A stretch of DNA of 12,696 nt from Cymbomonas tetramitiformis (lineage: Eukaryota > Chlorophyta > Pyramimonadophyceae > Pyramimonadales > Pyramimonadaceae). The number at the start of each line of letters is the position of its first letter. The first letter of the stretch is position 1. The translations under genes and the position numbers were made by a program. Below are positions 1 through 7,752 of this stretch, piece after piece. The DNA is taken from positions 1-12,696 of the forward strand of contig LGRX02012541.1 in assembly GCA_001247695.2 (NCBI GenBank), given 5' to 3'. The notes beneath the pieces were generated by a model, which worked only from the letters and a program-made list of their open reading frames with translations, was not told the origin of the DNA and did no database searches.

Positions 1-161
1 GCGCGGAGCGCGGCACCCACACTCCGGGTGCTGATGAGGCCGGCGAGCCCCAAGCTCCGGGCGAGTGCACCCGTCTCGACGGGACGCATCGTCACGCGCG
101 TGCAAGGAGGCCCACCCTTGCATGCGTGTCGCCACGAGGTGAGCACACCGAGGTGCTCACC
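1..161. repeat. GC-rich satellite, partial unit (left flank)
   Basis: This stretch aligns without gaps to 12198-12358 on the other side of the retroelement, with about four mismatches, so it is part of the same tandem array with a unit of about 476 bp. It ends at the TCACC target site used by the retroelement. It is very GC- and CpG-rich, which leaves long stop-free frames that I do not regard as genes. I do not recognise it as rDNA or any named satellite. Confidence 0.85.
157..161. repeat. Target site duplication TCACC, left copy
   Basis: TCACC directly precedes the TG that opens the left LTR and recurs immediately after the CA that closes the right LTR at 11877-11881. A neighbouring satellite unit at 12354 contains the same bases continuing into CGCGCCCTCC, which represents the uninterrupted target. 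Five base pairs is the usual duplication made by Ty3/gypsy integrases. Confidence 0.93.
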
Positions 162-309
162 TGATACGGCTGTAGATACAAACGCCGTGAATATATTATC
201 AATATACAATGAAACACTGCAAGGTTGGACAGCAATGCAGGTGAACGGAAGAGCGGGTTTGTGAGTGCAGTCTCTGTAAGAGGATCTGCTGAAGCACAAC
301 GCTTCCTCA

Positions 310-317
310 CTTTTATA
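310..317 (-). promoter_or_regulatory. TATA box in the 3' LTR
   Basis: The minus strand reads TATAAAAG, preceded by a TGACGTAG motif (CRE/ATF-like half site) a few bases upstream. The identical sequence in the right LTR at 11411-11418 is the copy positioned to drive the element. Initiation would be expected about 25-30 bp further along the minus strand. The start site is inferred, not seen. Confidence 0.7.
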
Positions 318-566
318 CCTACGTCACCCATCATCTTAGATGGTACCGCCATTGGGTTGTGAACCCGAGACGTAGGTTGAACGACCAGCATGGTAGTAAC
401 GACTAGTTCGTTCATGTTGCACATGCGAGTTCTGCGCATGCTGAAAGCTAAAGATGGTTCTTGGTTTGTTTCCAAGATGTATCTTTACTTTGCCATCTTC
501 GAGTTCAATCATACGAACTCTCGATGACAGGGATGCCTGATGATATGACATAATCATCTGGCGACA

Positions 567-751
567 TGTACAGTCATCGTCGACCGTACTGACGACTATC
601 ATAAATGTATGACGCGACTCGACCTGTACAGTCATGATCGACCATACTGTCGACTGTCATAATAATATATGACATGACCGACTGTCATAATAATATATGA
701 CATGACATGACATGGATGACAGGTATGACACGTATGACATGTATGACACAT
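567..751 (-). repeat. U3 repeat array (58-bp, 28-bp and 9-bp periods)
   Basis: Three layers of repetition sit in U3. Two imperfect 58-bp copies start with TGTACAGTCAT at 567 and 625. A perfect 28-bp tandem pair occupies 651-678 and 679-706. Four 9-bp units beginning ATGACA follow at 716-724, 725-733, 734-742 and 743-751. The common core is TGACA/TGTCA. The array is identical in the right LTR at +11101. Repeated short motifs upstream of a TATA box suggest an enhancer with several factor-binding sites; this is inference. Confidence 0.75.
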
Positions 752-777
752 ATGTCATCGGTCATAACCCTGACAGA

Positions 778-788
778 TCTCCCTTCTT
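778..788 (-). other. Polypurine tract (plus-strand primer)
   Basis: On the coding strand this reads AAGAAGGGAGA, ending two bases before the 3' LTR, which begins TGTCAGGG. Position and purine content fit the RNase H-resistant primer for second-strand DNA synthesis in LTR elements. It helps fix the orientation of the element. Confidence 0.8.
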
Positions 789-965
789 AAGAGAGTTGTG
801 ACCTCACAACGGGCATACCTTTGTATATGTCTTTGATGTCTTTGTTGTTGTCGCTTCTTGCTGGTACCAGTCTTCTTACACCGATTTGAGGCGTCCCTCA
901 TGGTGTTTTTAGGTTATTGGGGGGAACTGAGTCCACTTTAGTCCCTCACCTTAGGCATTTAGCCA

Positions 966-987
966 TACAGTCCTTAGGATGTAGCCC
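966..987. repeat. Single copy of the 22-bp leader motif
   Basis: This 22-bp stretch starts TACAGTCCTT and ends TGTAGCCC. It matches the second unit of the four-unit tandem repeat at 8192-8279 at 20 of 22 positions, in the same orientation. The flanks do not match. Its function is unknown. Confidence 0.6.
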
Positions 988-1825
988 ACCTTTTCGGAAA
1001 TCGTATCGTTGAGTGACGTTCCAAGGTTCAATGAAGAGCGTTTTCGCGATACAATCCTTCGCTGGATTACTGATTGATCCACACGTTATCATGTATGTGC
1101 TAGACGATTCAAAGCATCCGAAGTCTACGTTACGGATTATTTGCGCTAGCCGTCGTCGCCTTTTGCGCGATCGATGATCCCACGATTATAACGAATTATA
1201 TTCGAACGATTCTCGGCCTAATATAGTGCACCCAACTCTTCCTCCCCTCCTTAAGCTACTTTGGAGGATCCTAGGCGGTGATGGGGAGCCCGATTTCGAT
1301 AATAAACGAACAAAGGGGCTTGTTTTAATGCAAACGGAGCGGCCCTGCTTAACGGAATTGGACTTATAATCCTTTACCGGTCTGCTCAACTCCTTAATAT
1401 TTTTGTCCAGTACGCACGCTTTGACGAACATCTATCGCGATGAGTGAGAATGGATTCGCCACGTACTAATGTGAAATTTATTTAGTTATGTTTGTCAAGC
1501 ACAACTTAGGATCACAACTCCGTCTACCTCAGTCGATTTCTCCGGTAGCTTCGGATGACTGGCCAAGAATCCGATGACAAACCACGGTTTTGGCAAAGGT
1601 AGCATTTAGCAGTTTTTATTTATCCACAGATATGATATCTCGCATGTGTGCGTATCTGTGCAAGGGTATGAATTTGAACAAGGCTCACTACACCTTTAGC
1701 AAGGAAGGATCAATTCCCGCTTCAATGCAACATAATGATAAACATTAAGAGCAAGGTTATATAGATGATCGACATGTATTAGTATATATTACAAGAAGTA
1801 AGGGCATAAGGCTTAATATAATGTT

Positions 1826-2555
1826 TTAGCCTTCATAGGCAGCTATAATGTCTGCTGCATCGGTCAGCTCTGTGGCTTTGACCCAGGTGTCATGCTCAGG
1901 ACCGTAGCCTGCATATCGTACTAAATAGTATTTGACACCTCTAGTGAACTTATCCGAGAGTATGTGTGATATCTCAAATAGTGGTTGCCCTTCTTCGGTG
2001 ATCATCTGTGGCAGAGGCAAAGGTGCTTGAATCGAGTCGTTGTACAGCTCTAATCTGGAAACAGGCTGTACCGGATGAATACGGATATCAAGATTTCAGA
2101 AATCTAACTCGTATGCACGTCCATGGCTAAGCACTTTGGAAATAGTGAACGGCCCAATATATGGCTGCTTAAAGTGTCTGCCTGCCTCTGTCAAACCAGT
2201 CCATTGAATAAACTCGGTCCGTAAAAGAACTTTCTGCCCGACTGCGAACTGCTTAGGCATGTGAGTCTTATTGAATCTGGCTTGGCTAATTTCTGCTGCT
2301 CGGGAAATGTTGTCTACCGCGTTGGCATGAACAGCCGAGTACTGGTCAAAATGATCTCGAATAGCTCTTTGTATTGGAACAGGAGCTTCTGGCGGAATAG
2401 TGATAACCAGATCATGAGGCGAGAGTGGTTGCGCCATCGAGTCGAGATAAAATGGTGAATAACCAGTTGATGCAGAAACGGTATTGTTAATTGCAAACTC
2501 CACCAGAGGCAACTTGTCCTCCCACGAATTGGCTGAAGTATCGTTGCAACAACAC
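1826..2555 (-). CDS. pol: pol exon 2: integrase C-terminal domain and chromodomain, with an in-frame TGA
   Basis: This exon continues integrase after the intron. The first codons after the splice encode a Cys-rich run and then SWEDKLPLVEFAINN, which matches the usual Ty3/gypsy segment following LEEYLR. The tract with STGYSPF, VGQKVLLRT and the YIGPF core of the GPY/F domain follows. An in-frame TGA at 2096-2098 interrupts the protein, but the frame continues through an RIHPVQPVSRLE segment into the chromodomain. The chromodomain (about 1830-1985) has FEISHIL, YYLVRYAGY, DTW and IIAAYEG. The usual cage aromatics are conserved in kind (F, Y, Y), with Y where HP1-type domains have W. Chromodomains of this class bind methylated histone H3 and bias integration toward heterochromatin (family knowledge). 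It ends with TAA. Confidence 0.88.
2096..2098 (-). other. In-frame TGA in integrase C-terminal region
   Basis: The frame is open on both sides: the codons before it read RAYELDF and those after read NLDIRIHP, and both match the conserved region between GPY/F and chromodomain. There is no length change. It is most simply a nonsense mutation that would remove the chromodomain. Readthrough or a CGA/TGG precursor are alternatives. Confidence 0.85.
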
Positions 2556-2636
2556 CTGAAAATGAAAATGCTACTAATCAGTTTGTAAACCAGAGGATGG
2601 TGAAATCATATCATGAATCAACAATCTGAAATTTAC
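2556..2636 (-). other. Predicted 81-bp spliceosomal intron in integrase
   Basis: Read on the minus strand, the donor is CTCAG/GTAAAT and the acceptor is TTTTCATTTTCAG/GTG. A CTGAT branch-point-like motif lies about 22 bases before the acceptor, and a pyrimidine tract follows it. Removing the intron joins the FIEDIL end of the DD35E core to the conserved SWEDKLPLVEF segment, restoring the continuous Ty3/gypsy integrase order. Without splicing the frame meets TAA formed at the donor itself (CTC AGG TAA). The sequence inside has no similarity to integrase. Its length is a multiple of three, but it contains in-frame stops. It is inferred from sequence only. Confidence 0.8.
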
Positions 2637-4126
2637 CTGAGGATGTCCTCAATGAAGGCATGGCTTCTCTCATTGGCAGCATTCGACTGTGGATGGTGTG
2701 ACGATGTCATGGACAATCTCGTACCAGTAGATTTCCACAGTGTTTGCCAGAATGTAGAGGTGAATCTGGGGTCTCGATCTGAGATGATGTTCCTCGGAAG
2801 ACCATGGAGCTTGAAGATATGCTGCATATATATGGAAGCAGTATGCTGAGCTGTCCAGGTCATGCTGAAGGGAATGAGATGACAACGATGAGAGAATTGG
2901 CACATTGCCACAAATATACTGTCGTGCCCATTAGTGGTGATAGGCAGATCAGTGATCCAATCAAGAGATACATCAAGCCATTTTGTCTTAGGCACAGAAT
3001 ATCGTATGTGTGCCTGACCATAAGGCTTGTGTCGCCTCGTTTTCTGGCGCTGACAAACGGGGCACTCCCGAATGTACTTGATAGCTGCCGTTGTCATTCC
3101 TGGCCAATAATACCGGCTACGCAGAAGATGAAGCATGCGATTTTTGCCTACATGACCAGAAATAGTGGCTGAGTGGCACTCGTGAAGAAGAATGTGGCGA
3201 AGTTGTGTGATCTCACCGTCATCTGTGGGGACTTTAGCTGTTGGTGGAATGTACAGCTGTCTGCCATATATGGTCTTACGATAGATCAACCCCTGAATGA
3301 GCTCGAAGCTGTAGCTGCTGACTGACTGTGATGAAGTCGATGATGTCAGCTTAGCCAAAATAGTCTGTGCAAATGTGTCACGATCATACTCGGATATAAT
3401 GATGTTGTGTAGCTGATGAGCTGATGTAGAAGATATAAGAGCAATGAATGTAGGATCTGCGGATGGAATGACTTCACTGATGTCCATGTGTTGAAGACAA
3501 TCAGTAAGTTCAAAAAGTGCAGAGATACGCGTGAGTGCGTCTGCAACCTTATTCTTCTCGCCAGCAATGTGCTCTATACGGAAGTTGTATTCAGAGAGCT
3601 CATCCAACCACCGTGCCTGTTTGGGGCTCAGTGTGGATTTGGTCGGGAAATAAACCAGTGGCTGATGATCTGAGCGTACAATAGTCTCAGGAGCTCCCAA
3701 CAAGATGTGGCGAAAGAATCGGAAGCCTTCCACAATGGCAAATAGCTCGATCTCAGGAATAGGCCAACGTCTCTGTGTATCGGATAGAGTGACGCTGTGA
3801 TAGCCACATGGCTTCATACCTTTTCCTTGATCCTGGAGTAATACTTGGCCAACGTGTGTGCCTGATCCATCGACCTCCAAAATAGATGGCAGTTTCTGAT
3901 CTGGGAGCTGCAATACTGGAGCGTTACAGATGGCACTTTTGAGGTTATCAAATGCCTGCTGCTGCTCAGATTCCCAGACAAATTCTGCATTATCTTTAAG
4001 GAGACGATTGAGAGGTTCGGCAACTTTGGAGAACTTTGGTATGAATCTCCTAAATTGACCAACCATGCCCAAGAATGACCGAAGGGATGACTTGCCATCT
4101 TTAGCCATACGGCGTAGAGGCTGCTT
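2637..4126 (-). CDS. pol: pol: RNase H and integrase N-terminal plus catalytic core
   Basis: From the Met codon at 4108 this is a 491-residue open segment. It begins with the RT connection LRSFLGMVGQFRRFIPKF. RNase H follows with the four acidic positions D80 (LEVDGSG), E121 (EIELFAI), D147 (RSDHQPL) and D190 (VADALTR). Integrase has the HHCC zinc finger H312, H319, C349, C352 and the catalytic triad D383 (SLDWITDLP), D444 (ISDRDPRF), E480 (NERSHAF), with the DD35E spacing of 35 residues between the last two. It breaks off at the intron donor. It is in the same frame as the upstream RT segment, separated only by the TGA at 4127-4129, so it is one polyprotein gene rather than a separate one. 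RNase H removes the RNA template, and integrase inserts the cDNA in the nucleus. Confidence 0.92.
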
Positions 4127-4129
4127 TCA
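4127..4129 (-). other. In-frame TGA between RT and RNase H
   Basis: The upstream segment (ending 5788 minus 1659) and the downstream segment (Met at 4108) share the same frame, and only this TGA separates them. The local context is GTT TGA AAG CAG. A CGA to TGA change would explain it and is a common outcome at CpG. The spacer between AIQPP and LRSFLG is about 10 residues longer than usual for the family, so a small local insertion is possible. Confidence 0.85.
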
Positions 4130-5788
4130 AACGGTAGGACCATAAGACACTGGAGGCTGAATTGCCATGACTGCTCTGATCCTGTCTTCGATGATGGATA
4201 GGCCTGCTTCAGATATGTGATGTCCGATAAAATCTATAGATTTAACGAACAACTCCACCTTGGAAGGCCTGATGAAAAACTGGTGATCTCTGCAACGCTG
4301 GAGGAACTGTCGAACATGCTTCACATGACTGTCGAAATCTGGACGGTATACGATAGTGTCGTCCATGAATATGACAAGGAACTGGTCGATGAAGTCGAAA
4401 AATGCCCGATTTCCTACACGAAGTGCTGTTGCAGGAGCATTGGTCAATCCGAAAGGCATAACTGTCCACTCATAAGAACCGTATCTGGTGCGAATAGCAG
4501 TTTTATGTATATCATCCGGATGAATGGGGATTTGGTGAAAGAACTGGTTGAAATCAAATCTACTGAACCATCTTGATCCCTTCAGCTGCTCTAGTAGGGT
4601 GTCATGTGGTGGTAGTGGATACGTGTCCTTGACGGTGATGTTATTCAGGGCACGATAATCACAACACATCCTCCACTTTCCCCCTGGCTTAGGAGCGAAA
4701 ATGATTGGGCATCCATATGGCGATGATGATGGACGAAGGATACCCAACTCGACATATTTGATGATTTGCCGTTTGAGTTCCTCCATCATGGGTGCTGGAA
4801 TGGTGCGTACTGGCTGTGAAGGAGGCTTATGTCCGGGTTCGATGTCGATTCTATGATATCCACCTTCAAACCGCTCTGGCCTATGACCAGCCGGAAGATC
4901 CTCTTGGAAAACGTCTGAAAAGTCTTCTCTCACTTGATCACGTGCTGCTGTGACCTCGGGGTCTTCCATTGTGGTGTCTGAGTCTGATGCTGCAAAGACC
5001 AATTCACCATCGACCTCGGAGAGGAAAAAGAGATATGCTACGGCTTCTTCAGCCGAACCACTGGATCGAATGCGACGGAGATGTTTCCTCATAGTGGTGG
5101 CACTGACCAATTCCATTTCAGGAAGGCCATCTGAGTCTGGAGTCTGCTCAACTCTGGACAATACTGTGCGAATACTGGAGCCTGATGAATGCTTCCTAGT
5201 GATCGTCAGATTTTTGGTCTGAAAGTCAATATGTGGATTCCTCCTCTCCAACCAATCTTGACCCAGAATGACAGTGAATGGTTTCATGTCAATGATGTAG
5301 AGATCTACTGAATCCTTATACTTGCCCAGCGTGAATGTAGCATTGGGAAGATAGGATGTGCATGGTAGTTGGCTTCCTCCAGCCAATCCCACTGAAAATG
5401 ATGAAGAATCTGTGGGAGGTATACCAAGCTGAGCAGCGAACTGTCTGTCGATGAAAGACGATGTGGCTCCTGGATCTACCAAAATGTGAGTACTCTGTCC
5501 ATAAACTTTCCCTTTATACAACAACAGCTTCTTCTGTGATTTCAGCTGTGCTGTTTGAGACTGCATCTGTGCGATGTGTTCTGTGGGATTGTCCATCTGC
5601 TGAAACTGCAATGTCAGACTGGAAAGGACTTCTTCTGAGATACTCTCAATCCGGCCACTTGCTTCAGTGGCATCTTCAGGCTGATCTACCCTCGGGGTGC
5701 TCTCAACACCGGTACCTGCGCAGTACCCTGAGAGTTTCCCTGGGAGTTGGAGCTGATGGAACTGGATCTGGAGTTGCAACTGCTGCAT
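4130..5788 (-). CDS. pol: pol: aspartic protease and reverse transcriptase
   Basis: This is a 553-residue open frame. The first 95 or so residues are Gln- and Pro-rich linker. The retropepsin-type protease shows the active-site DPGAT at 105-109 (DSGAT or DTGAT is more usual; DPGAT is a known variant) and the ILGQDWL flap-distal motif at 174-180. The reverse transcriptase spans about 300-545: LRPSSSPYGCP, KWRMCCDYRALN (371-382), FDFNQFFHQIPI with D412, MPFGLTNAPAT (444-453), and the catalytic FMDD box at 474-477 in place of the common YLDD/YVDD. The D412/D476/D477 triad is intact. It makes cDNA in the cytoplasmic particle. The true upstream boundary is set by the gag-pol frame change: the frame is open back to a TGA at about 5805, and no independent promoter or start is evident. 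It ends at a premature TGA. Confidence 0.93.
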
Positions 5789-6470
5789 TGATGCTGTGCT
5801 GACTCTTCAGTTCCTTGACCAAGGTGTTGATCGTATTGATGAGTTTGCCAGACCCATCCTTAGCACCCTGATTCTTCTGTGGCTGTCTCTGATTCTGAAA
5901 AGGATTCTGAGCTGGTGGCTTGCCTTTGATCTGCTTTCCATCATTGGTAGTGGTGGCCCAACAATCCTTCTCGATGTGACCTGGTCGATCACAACGATGG
6001 CAAGTCTTATTCTGATTCTGTTTCTGTGATTGTCCTTTTCCTTTTCCTTTTCCCTTGCCTTTGCCACTTTTTCCTTTGTTCCGATTCTGATTGGAGTTCT
6101 GGCTGCCACTCTGATTCCAATTCCGATTTCTGTTGGATCTGTCATATGGCTTCTGGCCACGTCCTCTGTCCTTATCCTTCTTGGCTGGACCTCCAGATGA
6201 CTGCTCCTTCTGACCCCGATAGTGAAGGGTTTCTGATTGCTTTGAGTGAATGACGTAGTTCAAATCAAGCAATATCTGTGTGGTTAGTGACCACGACATA
6301 TTATTCCTTTCTGTTTCTGTCAGGAATCGTAAATGAAACTGTCTGCGAAGTTCCGGATCTACGCTGTTGACGAATCTGTCCTTTATCAACACATCTTCCA
6401 GTTCAACTGCTGCCAGTGCAGCCAGTGAAGTGAATGTGCGTAGATAATCTGAAAAGTCTGGTTTTCCTGT
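5703..6470 (-). CDS. gag: gag C-terminal part: capsid end and CCHC nucleocapsid
   Basis: This segment continues Gag in a different frame from the N-terminal part. It opens with FSDYLRTFTSL and VLIKDRFVNSV, the typical end of the Ty3/gypsy capsid domain. A very basic, low-complexity stretch rich in Lys-Gly, Asn and Gln (around 6030-6200) follows, then a zinc knuckle C-X2-C-X4-H-X4-C (CHRCDRPGHIEKDC, about 5961-6002) that packages RNA. A Pro/Thr tail ends at TGA 5703-5705. The last 86 bp overlap the pol frame, which is +1 relative to it. Such an overlap is where a programmed +1 shift (as in Ty3) would be expected, but an indel would look the same. Confidence 0.88.
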   Translation of the reverse strand, partial: TGKPDFSDYLRTFTSLAALAAVELEDVLIKDRFVNSVDPELRRQFHLRFLTETERNNMSWSLTTQILLDLNYVIHSKQSETLHYRGQKEQSSGGPAKKDKDRGRGQKPYDRSNRNRNWNQSGSQNSNQNRNKGKSGKGKGKGKGKGQSQKQNQNKTCHRCDRPGHIEKDCWATTTNDGKQIKGKPPAQNPFQNQRQPQKNQGAKDGSGKLINTINTLVKELKSQHSINAAVATPDPVPSAPTPRETLRVLRRYRC

Positions 6471-6895
6471 TTCAGTGACATTAGGTGTTTTTTAGCCACT
6501 GATCTTTTATGGGGGTTACCAAACTGTCTGAGGAAAATCCCTCTGATTCCTGCAAATGTGGCATCTGGTTGATTTGCCACGACCTGGAAATAGTGTCTGT
6601 CGTTATTCTGTATGAGAGTGAGAAACACTGTGAGCAAATCCTTATCATTGACACCTGGATAAGTGAACTGGAAATATCTGTCCACTGTTTCCAACCAGAC
6701 CTCTGCGTCCTGTCCTGATTTGAATTCCCTAGGTGGCGTCATTTTCACCTTGGGGACCAAACTGGGTGGAGCTGGTGGAGCTGGTGCTGATACTGTATCT
6801 GCATCTGGATCTACAAAGACCATCGGAGGACTGTCTGCTGTATACTCTGTTTCTGGTGCCTGAGGCTCATTGGCAGGATCCTTGTACCGGCTCAT
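6471..6895 (-). pseudogene. gag: gag middle part: matrix/capsid region, cut off by nested transposon
   Basis: From the Met at 6893-6895 this frame reads an acidic, Pro-rich section and then a retrotransposon Gag-type domain: PPREFKSGQDAEVWLETVDRYF, LTVFLTLIQN and FLRQFGNP, ending with HLMSLKQ. Homology then moves to the -1 frame at about 6466-6493, where the strand carries a run of six A. The frame itself runs on to a stop at 6386 but without similarity. The first Met of the frame in the window (6908-6910) comes from the transposon and is not original. The true gag start lies across the transposon at 7975, in the same frame once the 880-bp insert and one TA copy are disregarded. Confidence 0.83.
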
Positions 6896-6896
6896 A
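6895..6896. repeat. TA target duplication of nested transposon, left
   Basis: TA lies directly before the CAGT end and is repeated at 7777-7778 directly after the other end. TA duplication is the hallmark of the Tc1/mariner/pogo group. Confidence 0.85.
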
Positions 6897-6920
6897 CAGT
6901 AGTCTCTCAAATATAAGAAT
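6897..6920 (+). repeat. Terminal inverted repeat, left end of nested transposon
   Basis: These 24 bases starting CAGTAGTC are the exact reverse complement of 7753-7776. Confidence 0.92.
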
Positions 6921-7000
6921 ATCCGAATATAAGAAACTCGCCCCGGAAGAAACTCAAAAATCGCTTAGAATGCGTACCCCAAACCTTTTTTTTTTGGCCA

Positions 7001-7100
7001 TATTCTTAAATTTCGACCTGCAAAAAAAATAAGAATATATAGGGCAAACTTCTCGAGGGGTATTCTTATTTTCATAACAGGTTTTGCGTGTTTAAGAATA
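7001..7100. repeat. Left cluster of TAAGAATA/TATTCTTA boxes
   Basis: The octamer TAAGAATA occurs at 7030-7037 and 7093-7100, and its complement TATTCTTA at 7001-7008 and 7061-7068. A matching right cluster lies at 7633-7640, 7666-7673 and about 7688. The inverted repeats themselves end in TAAGAAT. Clustered subterminal copies suggest transposase binding sites (inference). Confidence 0.65.
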
Positions 7101-7476
7101 AACCCCCGATGTTGAATGTATAGATTGATATCGACTTGAATTGGGTGATGCAGGAAATAAACCCAGATTGGGACGTTGTGTCCGAGTGCTCCAGGAAATG
7201 TTTCGGTGGTTTTTTTGTTGAGAGGCGTGCAAACTTATTAGCACAAGTCGCAGTCGCCCGGTTCGGGTCGCTGACATTATTCGCCGAGGGCTCTACGTGG
7301 CTTGGTGCAGGGACCTGTATCGGGACCTGTTGTGAAGGGGGCTCAGCCGGTGTTGGGGTATGTAACACGGACTTGATCACCGAGCTGCGCAACTCTTCAA
7401 ATCGAGACTGGCTAATTAATCCATCAGAGAAATCCTCTTTCAGAAGCCGAAGACTCTTCCGTGTCTGGTCGTCCAT
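7072..7476 (-). CDS. Hypothetical 134-residue ORF inside the nested transposon
   Basis: The frame starts at ATG 7474-7476. Its first 40 residues look like real protein: a charged helix-loop-helix-like stretch with RLLKEDFSDGLIS and RFEELRSSVI, vaguely like short oligomerisation (SHOCT-type) segments. A Pro/Ser/Val-rich linker follows, and then a tail that runs into the transposon's subterminal repeats. I do not recognise a transposase signature such as CENP-B/HTH or DDE/D. It could be the N-terminal remnant of a longer protein encoded by the autonomous relative, a captured exon, or chance. The last 40 residues are probably not original coding sequence. Confidence 0.4.
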   Translation of the reverse strand: MDDQTRKSLRLLKEDFSDGLISQSRFEELRSSVIKSVLHTPTPAEPPSQQVPIQVPAPSHVEPSANNVSDPNRATATCANKFARLSTKKPPKHFLEHSDTTSQSGFISCITQFKSISIYTFNIGGLFLNTQNLL

Positions 7477-7752
7477 ACTCGTTTCATAGTGAATTTTTAC
7501 AAGTAAGACACGCTTTATTTTGTCGATTCAACTTGAGGCAGCCGCCGCAAATTTCGAATCGCGAAATTAAAAATAAATGGGGCGATCGATATTTGGTCGA
7601 ATTTTAGGAATATTTATGCCCTTTTCCATGTTTAAGAATATATGGGGCAGATTAGCCCAATATGGATTCTTATCACGACCCACGTGTTAAGAATTAAATT
7701 GGCGAAATTCTCAAAATCTTTAGAATGCGCACCCCACACCTGATTCTCCGAC

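Larger units (their letters stand above)
162..775 (-). repeat. 3' LTR (left LTR)
   Basis: This 614-bp repeat is collinear with 11263-11876 without indels. Relative to the element's coding strand it starts TGTCAGGG and ends CCGTATCA. It differs from the other LTR at 250, 417 and 598. Read on the minus strand it contains U3 repeats (about 567-751), a TATAAAAG box at 310-317 and then the presumed R and U5. I found no canonical AATAAA on the coding strand downstream of the TATA box, so the polyadenylation site is not assigned. Confidence 0.96.
776..1825 (-). other. 3' non-coding region between pol and 3' LTR
   Basis: This stretch of about 1 kb lies between the pol stop (TAA at 1826-1828) and the 3' LTR. 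An 81-codon minus-strand frame at 1186-1431 has no recognisable domain, and I do not call it. Visible items are the polypurine tract, a 22-bp motif at 966-987 that matches the leader repeat at 8214-8235 in 20 of 22 bases, and an inverted repeat (CACAGATA at 1625-1632 with TATCTGTG at 1653-1660). No env-like reading frame is seen. Confidence 0.7.

Noticed and set aside
92..635. Two frames of 127 and 99 codons in the left LTR, repeated in the right LTR
   Set aside because: Their duplication is explained by the LTRs. The LTR differences change residues freely, and no domain is visible.
1186..1431. 81-codon minus-strand frame that might be an extra gene or env after pol
   Set aside because: No signal peptide, membrane segment or known motif, and far too short for env.
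4130..4165. A 30-bp GTG...CAG segment around the TGA at 4127 as a tiny intron that would remove the stop
   Set aside because: It is in frame and would shorten an overlong spacer, but it lacks a proper donor, branch site and pyrimidine tract and is much shorter than the clear 81-bp intron.
6471..6500. Programmed -1 frameshift at the A-run in gag
   Set aside because: It falls inside the capsid domain, the codon phase does not give a proper X XXY YYZ site, and similarity persists in the original frame past the A-run up to about 6470.
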